Below are positions 1 through 4,828 of a stretch of DNA of 9,439 nucleotides, in pieces. The DNA comes from Candidatus Woesearchaeota archaeon. Its GTDB lineage: Archaea > Nanobdellota > Nanobdellia > Woesearchaeales > ARS49. The position numbers and the translations under genes are program-made. Every line of letters starts with the position of its first letter. Positions within the stretch are counted from its first letter, which is position 1. The notes beneath the pieces are model-generated. The model was given only the letters and a program-made list of their open reading frames with translations. It was not told where the DNA came from and made no database searches. The stretch spans positions 1-9,439 of the forward strand of contig JAHWHT010000043.1 in the NCBI GenBank assembly GCA_019323135.1. The letters are read 5' to 3'.

Positions 1-96
1 ATCTTTTGCTATCTGCCAATATGGCTTGCCTTTCGATGCATCACCTTCTTTTTTTAGCAGATTCAGCCATATGCAACTGTCAAGATAATATTTCAT
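1..96 (-). CDS. PIN-domain protein, N-terminal fragment (cut by window edge)
   Basis: The 32 visible codons read from an ATG at 96 and run off the window. The N-terminus contains YYLDSCIW, the first beta strand of PIN-domain ribonucleases, whose conserved Asp (D6 here) helps bind the catalytic metal. The following segment (LNLLKKEGD and PYWQIAKD) is in the style of archaeal VapC-like PIN proteins. Members of the family are usually metal-dependent RNases, often toxins of toxin-antitoxin pairs, but no convincing antitoxin gene lies immediately upstream. A TATA-like element at about 119-130 places the transcription start almost on the ATG, so the mRNA is probably leaderless. The remaining acidic active-site residues lie outside the window, so activity cannot be judged. 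The family call rests on one short motif and is moderate. Confidence 0.65.
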   Translation of the reverse strand, partial: MKYYLDSCIWLNLLKKEGDASKGKPYWQIAKD

Positions 97-118
97 GTAA
101 TAAAACGAGTAATTATTC

Positions 119-130
119 TTTATATATTTT
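119..130 (-). promoter_or_regulatory. TATA box for the PIN-domain gene
   Basis: On the minus strand the stretch reads AAATATATAAAG, centred about 28 nt upstream of the ATG at 96. This is normal archaeal TATA spacing for a leaderless or nearly leaderless transcript. AT-rich DNA makes chance matches common. Confidence 0.45.
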
Positions 131-209
131 CACAAAGAATTTCCGCAAGGTTTGCCCCTGCAGGGATTACAATTCCTAACATTAAAAGAATTCAACTTAT
201 TATAAATCT

Positions 210-1370
210 CTACTCCCTATACTTTGTAAACAGTCCTTCCATGTTCATTCCTTCTTCAAGAAGTAAACGAACACCATCTAGTTCTGTCCGAGAGGCAATC
301 AATGGATCAAGTAATCTTTCAACAACTTTAGCAAACATGTCTCCGTGCATTTGTGCTCTTATACTGTCGTAGTTTATTGGATCGCCTGGATAGTTTAGTA
401 TTGTGTTTATGAAGCCTATGTTTGTGTCGCAGGTGTCAAAGACACTTGTTGGTTCTCCATCGACATTTGAGATGGAGTATGGCGGTATTCCTGTAAGCAG
501 GTGAACGATTGAGTGTGCAAGCGCGCCATAGTCTCCTCTTTTGAGTATGAGTTTTGTTCTATTTAACGGGCAGCTTGAGTAGAATCCGCCGTTTGAGTGA
601 TATTTCCAAAAGTCCATTACTGTCTTTTTTGGGAGATATGCTGGTGTTCCTGTTATTTTTGCTGTTCTTATTGCTTCTTCATGTGTTAAATCTACTGCAG
701 TTCCTAAATCAAATAGCACAGATGCTAGTTTCCCATTACGATGCGTAGCCATTGCATTCTGGTGTTTAACGTCTCTGTGTGCTATGTCCATTGAGTGCAT
801 GAATTCAAGTGCGTGTAGTGTGTCCCATGCATAAAGCGCAACTCTTGTTGAGTGCTGTCCTTGGTTTGCTGCATTGTCTGGTACTGCAAGTGCTATTGTT
901 TTGCCGGTTTTTTTGTATGTGCGTTCTATCTGTTTTTCTAGAAGTTCTAGCACTGCAAAAGTCAAGTCTCCTTTTCTGCAGTCATGCATCTGAATTATAT
1001 GGGGCGTCTGTCTCCAGCCGTTTTCCATTTTTTTTGGGGTGAGCCATTTTATCTTTATGCTGATGTCCATCTCGTTCTTGAGTCTTGTTTTTGATTCACC
1101 ATCTGTAAGAGGCACCTTGATTATGTAGTCCAGTCCATCTTTTCTGGCCTTGTAGATTCTTGCGTCTGCTCCCTGTCCCAGTTCTTCAAGTATTTTGTAG
1201 TCTTCTATCTGTCCAGTATCTATTATTGTCCGGAGTTCTTTGCTTCCTGCCTGTCTGGTCTCTTCAGCCAGTGTTTCTTGTCCTGCAAAGAATTTCCCCA
1301 AATCTTCTTCTTCTTTCTGGCTCTCGAGCCATTTAGATAGTTCTTCTGTCCAAAAATTGCGTTCTTGCAT
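210..1370 (-). CDS. Hanks-type (eukaryotic-like) Ser/Thr protein kinase
   Basis: This is a 386-residue soluble protein with no membrane segment, probably a cytoplasmic ATP-dependent Ser/Thr kinase. Kinase landmarks appear in order: the Gly-rich loop LGQGADARIY (64-73), the ATP-binding Lys K85 in YIIKV, a likely alpha-C Glu E100, the catalytic loop HRDVKHQN (198-205, D200 and N205), DLG (221-223) in place of DFG, the activation-segment GTPAYL (241-246), and the helix-F Asp D280 in DYGALA. The APE motif is altered: the three residues after GTPAYL are Pro-Lys-Lys, so the usual Glu is missing. About 55 residues precede the domain, are charged, and match nothing I recognise. The start at 1370 is supported by an upstream GGTGAGGAG Shine-Dalgarno sequence and a TATA box just after the stop of the preceding lipoprotein gene. 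It appears to be a single-gene unit, and its substrate is unknown. Confidence 0.88.
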   Translation of the reverse strand: MQERNFWTEELSKWLESQKEEEDLGKFFAGQETLAEETRQAGSKELRTIIDTGQIEDYKILEELGQGADARIYKARKDGLDYIIKVPLTDGESKTRLKNEMDISIKIKWLTPKKMENGWRQTPHIIQMHDCRKGDLTFAVLELLEKQIERTYKKTGKTIALAVPDNAANQGQHSTRVALYAWDTLHALEFMHSMDIAHRDVKHQNAMATHRNGKLASVLFDLGTAVDLTHEEAIRTAKITGTPAYLPKKTVMDFWKYHSNGGFYSSCPLNRTKLILKRGDYGALAHSIVHLLTGIPPYSISNVDGEPTSVFDTCDTNIGFINTILNYPGDPINYDSIRAQMHGDMFAKVVERLLDPLIASRTELDGVRLLLEEGMNMEGLFTKYRE

Positions 1371-1407
1371 TATTTCTCCTCACCAGACAGTATTATGTTG
1401 CAGGGAT

Positions 1408-1416
1408 ATTTATAGC
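1408..1416 (-). promoter_or_regulatory. TATA box for the kinase gene
   Basis: The minus strand reads CTATAAATA. The predicted start of transcription near 1386 leaves a leader of about 16 nt that just includes the Shine-Dalgarno GGTGAGGAG at about 1376-1384. The element begins directly after the stop codon of the lipoprotein gene, so the kinase probably has its own promoter. Confidence 0.5.
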
Positions 1417-1426
1417 TTTTGCAGAA

Positions 1427-2338
1427 TCAGTTGGTATATTTCCCTTCAAACACTTTAATTACTTGATCTATAACAATAAGCGGATTATAATGATCTGGAT
1501 ATCTCCAATAATCCATTTTCTCATATTCTTTTGCTTCGTCAGGAGTTAATACAACTATTCTAGAAGGCATCTCAACTCTATCTGGTGTTATGTCAGAATT
1601 CCGTAATGTAGATAAATCATATTCTTGAGTGTCATAATAATATTTTTTCCTCTCAAGCACAACTCCATTGCGAGTCCTTTCAACCACAACAGGCACTTTG
1701 TTGTGTGAATCAAATTTTAATATGTAAACTTCATCATTTAATTTATAGTGCAGTTTAAGATCAGATGTAACATATCTGTTTTCTACTTTTAGCACTTCTG
1801 TGTTTGTTTCAACTCTAACAGGTATATCATTCTTGAATTTCACCATCCAATCAACAGGTGATTCAGGATAATTTTTCATGCTCACTTCTTTGCGAACATA
1901 AGCTAGGTAATCTGTCTGCACTCCTGGTGTTAAGTCTTCTGACAGGTTTCTAACATTCATAAGCCCGTCTTCAGATATTTCAGAGTATAATATGTATATG
2001 TCTTTAGATTTTGGACTCCAGTAGCATATCATGTGTTTTTTGCTCACTTCATCCCACATACTGGCACGTTTATCACCATAGACAGTCGCTCCAAATCCAG
2101 TATCAGTATTATAATACCAATATTTAATAGGAATCTCAAGATTTTCAGCAATATAAGCAGAAGGCTCTTTTTTCTTAACAACAACAACCTTTTCAACTTC
2201 TTTAACTTCTTCAACTGGTTGTTCCACTTGAACAGGAGTTTCTTTTTTTACTACTTCTGCAGGCTTTTCAGCTTCCTCAATTACAACACATGCACTAAGT
2301 AAAACAAGAATAAGTCCGAGCATCAGTAGTTTCTTCAT
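1427..2338 (-). CDS. Putative surface lipoprotein of unknown function
   Basis: This is a 303-residue exported protein. It begins MKKLLMLGLILVLLSAC, a typical lipoprotein signal peptide with lipobox LSAC and the lipidated Cys at C17. Residues 20-55 are a low-complexity linker rich in Val, Glu, Lys and Pro, which would hold the folded part away from the membrane. The rest (about 60-303) is rich in Tyr and Val and in alternating strands, suggesting a beta-rich extracellular domain, but I do not recognise a family. The ATG at 2338 follows a TATA box by about 26 nt, which implies a leaderless mRNA. The gene diverges from the voltage-sensor-like gene across a 74-nt intergenic region. Envelope location is well supported; function is unknown. 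Confidence 0.8.
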   Translation of the reverse strand: MKKLLMLGLILVLLSACVVIEEAEKPAEVVKKETPVQVEQPVEEVKEVEKVVVVKKKEPSAYIAENLEIPIKYWYYNTDTGFGATVYGDKRASMWDEVSKKHMICYWSPKSKDIYILYSEISEDGLMNVRNLSEDLTPGVQTDYLAYVRKEVSMKNYPESPVDWMVKFKNDIPVRVETNTEVLKVENRYVTSDLKLHYKLNDEVYILKFDSHNKVPVVVERTRNGVVLERKKYYYDTQEYDLSTLRNSDITPDRVEMPSRIVVLTPDEAKEYEKMDYWRYPDHYNPLIVIDQVIKVFEGKYTN

Positions 2339-2360
2339 TATATCTCTAAATACTTCGAAG

Positions 2361-2370
2361 ATTTATAAAA
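2361..2370 (-). promoter_or_regulatory. TATA box for the 1427-2338 lipoprotein gene
   Basis: The minus strand reads TTTTATAAAT, centred about 27 nt from the ATG at 2338, giving a leaderless transcript. It lies back to back with the plus-strand promoter at 2381-2391. Confidence 0.55.
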
Positions 2371-2380
2371 CTTATCAAAA

Positions 2381-2391
2381 AACTTATATAC
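2381..2391 (+). promoter_or_regulatory. TATA box for the voltage-sensor-like gene
   Basis: The plus strand reads AACTTATATAC, centred about 26 nt from the ATG at 2413, again the leaderless geometry. The two divergent promoters are about 20 nt apart, so binding of general factors could be mutually exclusive; that is inference. Confidence 0.55.
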
Positions 2392-2412
2392 ATTAGAGTC
2401 AAATTCAAATTC

Positions 2413-3030
2413 ATGTCATTAAGAAAGGCTGTCAAGAAACATAAGGGCATCAGAAAAAAGAAAGAACGCCTCCCTAAATGGAAAAGGCTGTGGAACAATT
2501 TCAATGAAAAATATCTTCATTGGTTAGAGCATTTTGTAGACGCAGTGATTCCTTGGCTTGTTTTGATATTAGTTGTGGTTCTATTTGGTGAATATGCTCA
2601 TGATTTGAATTTCTTTAATTGGCATTGGATGGATGCTATTACAGAGTTTTTCCATCATCACGAATATGCAGTAATTTTGTTTGACCAGATACTTGTCGGT
2701 TTTTTCTGTGTAGATTTATACTTTAACTTTTTCAAAAAAGCAACTTTTGAGAGTTTTGTAAAGACATCTATTCTGGATATTATCGCAGTTGCTCCGCTAG
2801 GCGCATTATTTAGAGTTGCAGAAGTGGGCGAAGCACAGTTATTCATTCATGCAGGCGGAGAAGTCCCAAAAGCAGCAAAAATAACAAAAGCAGAAGAATT
2901 AGCAAAACTAGCAAGACTAGAAAAGACTTCTGTATTAGGAAGAGCTACAGCCAGATTAGGCAAAACTCTGGCAAGAATACCTAGATTATTTCGACTGCAC
3001 AGACTTTCTGATTTCTGGAAAAAGAAATAA
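2413..3030 (+). CDS. Voltage-sensor-domain-like membrane protein without a pore domain
   Basis: The 205-residue protein has a very basic N-terminus (1-25), then three clear hydrophobic helices: about 43-62, 84-108 and 116-134. A basic amphipathic segment follows with positive residues every third or fourth position (R177, R181, K184, R188, R191, R194, R197). This order matches S1-S4 of ion-channel voltage sensors. The second helix contains F98-x-x-D101 and the third contains D122, which resembles the Phe/acid plus Asp gating-charge transfer centre of Kv channels. The protein ends right after S4, so there is no S5-P-S6 pore, as in Hv-type or sensor-only proteins. The S3-S4 connection is long and only mildly hydrophobic, which weakens the case. 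The ATG at 2413 sits 26 nt after a TATA box. An alternative is a non-sensing four-helix membrane protein. Confidence 0.7.
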   Translation: MSLRKAVKKHKGIRKKKERLPKWKRLWNNFNEKYLHWLEHFVDAVIPWLVLILVVVLFGEYAHDLNFFNWHWMDAITEFFHHHEYAVILFDQILVGFFCVDLYFNFFKKATFESFVKTSILDIIAVAPLGALFRVAEVGEAQLFIHAGGEVPKAAKITKAEELAKLARLEKTSVLGRATARLGKTLARIPRLFRLHRLSDFWKKK

Positions 3031-3033
3031 TTT
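3015..3033 (-). terminator. T-rich terminator for the minus-strand structured RNA
   Basis: Just after the 3' end of the structured RNA the minus strand reads AAATTATTTCTTTTT, the kind of U-rich tract at which archaeal RNA polymerase stops. It overlaps the last codons of the voltage-sensor-like gene on the other strand. Confidence 0.4.
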
Positions 3034-3200
3034 CGCCAGCGCGGGCTCTTTGGGCGTAACCAATATTCCAGAGTCCCGTCAGACCTCGCGTCTGACCGTA
3101 CACTGGTACGTGTAGGGTGTAACCCTCACTTTCGAACCCAGAAGCCCTTTCGGACAGAGAGGTTTCGGCTCTCCGCTATACCTAGTTAAGCGACGCCGGC
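3034..3200 (-). ncRNA. Structured GC-rich RNA resembling a class II (Ser-like) tRNA with an enlarged T-arm side
   Basis: This segment is clearly GC-rich between AT-rich flanks. On the minus strand a 7-bp outer stem (3194-3200 with 3035-3041, one G.U pair) looks like a tRNA acceptor stem followed by G at 3034 (G73, as in tRNA-Ser). Inside, in tRNA order, are a D-arm-like hairpin (3174-3192, loop with AGG), an anticodon-like arm GAGAG-CCGAAAC-CUCUC (3157-3173), a variable-arm-like hairpin GUCC-GAAA-GGGC (3144-3155), and CUGGG followed by a TTCGAAA T-loop (3130-3136). The T stem is not closed there. About 85 nt intervene, folding into hairpins at about 3110-3129, 3098-3109, 3078-3096 and 3043-3077. 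G.U pairs in the outer stem and variable arm favour this strand. The anticodon loop lacks U33 and reads GAA by position, or CGA (Ser) if shifted by one. It may be a tRNA-Ser with a T-arm intron, a tRNA pseudogene, or a distinct ncRNA. Confidence 0.55.
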
Positions 3201-3211
3201 ATTTTCACAAG

Positions 3212-3221
3212 TTTTATATAT
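3212..3221. promoter_or_regulatory. Possible TATA element usable on either strand
   Basis: TTTTATATAT lies between the structured RNA and its degenerate copy. Read on the minus strand it would start transcription near 3191, inside the outer stem. Read on the plus strand it would start near 3242, at the beginning of the partial copy. Neither is clearly right. Confidence 0.25.
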
Positions 3222-3239
3222 TCGCCTAGCCTAATACTA

Positions 3240-3280
3240 CTTGAGGTTTCGGTTCTTTGCATCACAAGGTTAAGCGATGC
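3240..3280 (-). repeat. Degenerate copy of the 5' half of the 3035-3200 RNA
   Basis: On the minus strand this stretch carries TCGCTTAAC and CCGAAACCTC, both identical to stretches in the D-arm and anticodon-arm regions of the larger RNA, in the same order and with similar spacing. The first part folds as GCATC...GATGC. It has no counterpart of the variable arm, T arm or 3' acceptor strand, so only the 5' half is echoed. It starts about 25 nt after a minus-strand TATA-like element, so it may be the leader of the same transcript. Confidence 0.55.
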
Positions 3281-3296
3281 TTATTTTTTTCTTTTT
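3259..3296 (+). terminator. Hairpin plus T-run, possible plus-strand terminator
   Basis: GCATC and GATGC form a 5-bp stem around a 12-nt loop (3259-3280), followed by TTATTTTTTTCTTTTT. This has the form of an intrinsic terminator on the plus strand and could stop transcription coming from the voltage-sensor-like gene. The hairpin also belongs to the degenerate RNA copy. Confidence 0.4.
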
Positions 3297-3300
3297 ATTC

Positions 3301-3308
3301 TTTATATG
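3301..3308 (-). promoter_or_regulatory. Candidate promoter of the minus-strand structured RNA
   Basis: The minus strand reads CATATAAA. The expected start, 25-26 nt away, falls at about 3279, the first bases of the degenerate 5'-half copy. A transcript from here to the U-rich tract near 3020 would be about 260 nt. Background AT content makes this tentative. Confidence 0.4.
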
Positions 3309-3342
3309 TTTTTACTAGAATTTTTCGCAGGTTTTCCGAAAC

Positions 3343-3350
3343 TTTTTAAA
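3343..3350 (+). promoter_or_regulatory. TATA box for the 51-residue protein gene
   Basis: TTTTTAAA is centred about 26-27 nt upstream of the ATG at 3373, giving a leaderless start. This supports the short reading frame being expressed. Confidence 0.45.
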
Positions 3351-3372
3351 CAACCAGCTTTTCAAAATAAAT

Positions 3373-3528
3373 ATGATTGGATGGAATTTTTACACAAGGT
3401 TTCAAAGCACACAGAAACGAGATAACTGGTATCAGGCAAAACTTGAACAAAAACAGCCTGAAAAACCACCAGAAAAACCTAAACAAGAGCTAGAAGACAA
3501 AGTAAAAAAATACGACTCAGAACAGTAA
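3373..3528 (+). CDS. Small charged hypothetical protein (51 aa)
   Basis: The short reading frame starts MIGWNFYTRF and continues as a Lys, Glu, Gln and Pro-rich chain, with EKPPEKPKQ near the middle and a charged end. It has no membrane segment or Cys and resembles no family I know. It is probably largely disordered after the aromatic N-terminus. Support for it as a gene comes from a TATA box at exactly the distance expected for a leaderless mRNA, its position in an otherwise empty gap, and a following gene on the same strand with its own TATA box 2 nt after this stop codon. It could still be a chance frame. Confidence 0.5.
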   Translation: MIGWNFYTRFQSTQKRDNWYQAKLEQKQPEKPPEKPKQELEDKVKKYDSEQ

Positions 3529-3530
3529 GC

Positions 3531-3538
3531 TTTTTAAA
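3531..3538 (+). promoter_or_regulatory. TATA box for the ubiquitin-like gene
   Basis: TTTTTAAA directly follows the stop of the 51-residue gene. The predicted start of transcription is near 3560, just before the Shine-Dalgarno AGGTGA at 3562-3567. Confidence 0.45.
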
Positions 3539-3573
3539 GGGGACACTTCTTCTCGTGCAGTAGGTGAATGAAG

Positions 3574-3918
3574 ATGACAGAAAGAATGATAACTATGCTA
3601 GATAGTGTTGATGTTGCTGTAGCAGAAGCTCCAGTTAAACCAACAGAGAAAACAAATATTGCAAAGACTACAAAAACATTTTGTGTTGAAGTTCAAGAAG
3701 AATGGCATCCTGTAAAGCTTCCTGCAAATTTCCGAGTTGAAGATTTATTGAATGCTACAGGCGCACATTCAGTATACGAACTGCAGTACGATACTGTAAT
3801 AAACAGATATAAGGAAATGACACAAGGCGATATTCAGCCGCATCATGTGTACACTTTATGTGGTTCTAAAAAGAAACAACTAACTGCTTTCTTGAATGCT
3901 TGTGAAATTATAAATTAA
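3574..3918 (+). CDS. Putative ubiquitin-like (multiubiquitin/beta-grasp style) small protein
   Basis: The protein is 114 residues from the ATG at 3574. An alternative ATG at 3568 abuts the Shine-Dalgarno AGGTGA, whereas the ATG at 3574 has a normal gap of about 7 nt, so I prefer it. The first ~30 residues look flexible. The remainder reads FCVEVQEEWHPVKLP, then a helix-like VEDLLNATG, then YELQYDTVINRY, and an ending with HHVYTLCGS. The order strand-strand-helix-strand, with a short polar turn in the first hairpin, resembles the ubiquitin-like domain of the multiubiquitin family. There is no C-terminal Gly-Gly, so conjugation is not suggested, and no E1, E2 or JAB protease gene is visible nearby. 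The fold call is pattern-based and moderate; the function is unknown. It converges with the HIT operon, leaving 1 nt between stop codons. Confidence 0.7.
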   Translation: MTERMITMLDSVDVAVAEAPVKPTEKTNIAKTTKTFCVEVQEEWHPVKLPANFRVEDLLNATGAHSVYELQYDTVINRYKEMTQGDIQPHHVYTLCGSKKKQLTAFLNACEIIN

Positions 3919-3919
3919 T

Positions 3920-4303
3920 CTAACTCGCCTGCATTTTTTTAATTCTTCGTTCTACTTCACCTGCAGATCTTTCTTCTTCAATTTCTCTAAAGATGGTGTC
4001 TATATCTCTATTTGATATTTTTTTAAATAAAATATGCTCTTCCCCAAAAAGTGGCCGGTATATTGTTAAGAGTCCTCTGACGTGAAGGTAAAATATTTGG
4101 TTTCTTAATTCTGGCGGCGTATACACTTGCTTGTCTAATGCATCTCTATATTCATGAAAGAACTCTATCGCATTCTCCTCATCTTCATTTTCTGCAACTA
4201 TCATTACTCCTTCGTCAGTCTCCTGCAAAAGATAGCGCATTAAACAAGGTATCATCAATCTCTCTGCCAGAAGTCTTGTTTTGCTTTTTGTTTCGGCAAT
4301 CAA
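3920..4303 (-). CDS. Hypothetical protein, third gene of the HIT operon
   Basis: The 127-residue soluble protein is rich in Glu and Arg, with predicted helices at both ends (residues 5-27 and 98-125) and no signal peptide, Cys cluster or membrane segment. I do not recognise a family. Read from 4303 it starts with TTG, and TTGA overlaps the TGA stop of the upstream HIT gene by 4 nt, the usual sign of translational coupling. An alternative ATG start lies at codon 17. Its tight link to the two HIT genes suggests a related role, perhaps as a partner, but that is inference. Confidence 0.72.
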   Translation of the reverse strand: MIAETKSKTRLLAERLMIPCLMRYLLQETDEGVMIVAENEDEENAIEFFHEYRDALDKQVYTPPELRNQIFYLHVRGLLTIYRPLFGEEHILFKKISNRDIDTIFREIEEERSAGEVERRIKKMQAS

Positions 4304-4827
4304 GGCAGTCTCTCTAATTGTTTCAATAAGTAATCTTCTTCAGGTCCTGCTTTTATTTTTTCAGGTCCTTTCACTTCAACAGGTTTTTCTTGCTCTTTCT
4401 CAAATGCGCCGACTCCTTCTGCCTCTTTTCTGACTTTCAGCTCAACAGTAGACATCTGTTCTTCGTCCATCTGTCTTGGCTTCCACATCAGATTTAAGCC
4501 GTCATTCTCGCGTCTAGGTATAATATGTAAAATAGCGTGATTGTGTTTTTGCCCTGCTGCAACTCCGTTCTGCATAAGTATGTTAGTTCCTTCTGCACCG
4601 ATTGTCTCAAAGCAGGCCATTGATATTTTGTTTGCTTTTGCAAAAAGTTCAGATACAATAAAGTCTGGCATCTGTTCTAGTATTGGATAGTGTTCTTTAG
4701 AAGTCAGGATTACATGTCCTGTTGTTGCAGGATTAGTGGATAAATATGCGTATATCTTATCATCTTCATACAGTTTTCCTTTTTTGGACTTTATGAAGTC
4801 ACATATTTCGCATTTTGTTTTTGCCAT
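4300..4827 (-). CDS. HIT-family protein lacking the nucleophilic His (second of a tandem pair)
   Basis: This is a 175-residue protein with the HIT (histidine triad) layout. It has an N-terminal CEICDFI (C6 and C9, a likely zinc pair), a strand-rich region with GHVIL (37-41) and KEHY (44-47), and the motif region AGQKHNHAILHIIPR (91-105). Aligned by the fixed GQ...HIIPR frame, the triad reads H97-A-I99-L-H101, so the middle His, the nucleophile in Hint and Fhit enzymes, is Ile. The usual hydrolase or transferase chemistry is therefore unlikely, and nucleotide binding or a scaffold role is possible. Residues 125-175 form a charged tail. Its ATG follows the stop of the upstream HIT gene by 1 nt, and its stop overlaps the next gene. 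HIT membership is secure; function is open. Confidence 0.9.
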   Translation of the reverse strand: MAKTKCEICDFIKSKKGKLYEDDKIYAYLSTNPATTGHVILTSKEHYPILEQMPDFIVSELFAKANKISMACFETIGAEGTNILMQNGVAAGQKHNHAILHIIPRRENDGLNLMWKPRQMDEEQMSTVELKVRKEAEGVGAFEKEQEKPVEVKGPEKIKAGPEEDYLLKQLERLP

Positions 4828-4828
4828 A

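Noticed and set aside
120..182. A 20-codon frame (MLGIVIPAG...) just upstream of the PIN-domain gene, as a possible antitoxin.
   Set aside because: It is too short for a known antitoxin, its TATA-like element is at the wrong distance (about 20 nt), and it could be chance or a remnant.
3035..3200. 5S rRNA.
   Set aside because: Some short stretches such as CUCUGGAAUAUUGGUUACGCC resemble the 3' part of 5S rRNA, but the helix II/III arrangement cannot be made and the 5' half fits a tRNA better.
3015..3290. RNase P RNA or SRP RNA.
   Set aside because: The length is plausible, but I find neither the conserved RNase P core motifs nor the SRP helix 8 GGAA-type loop and its flanks.
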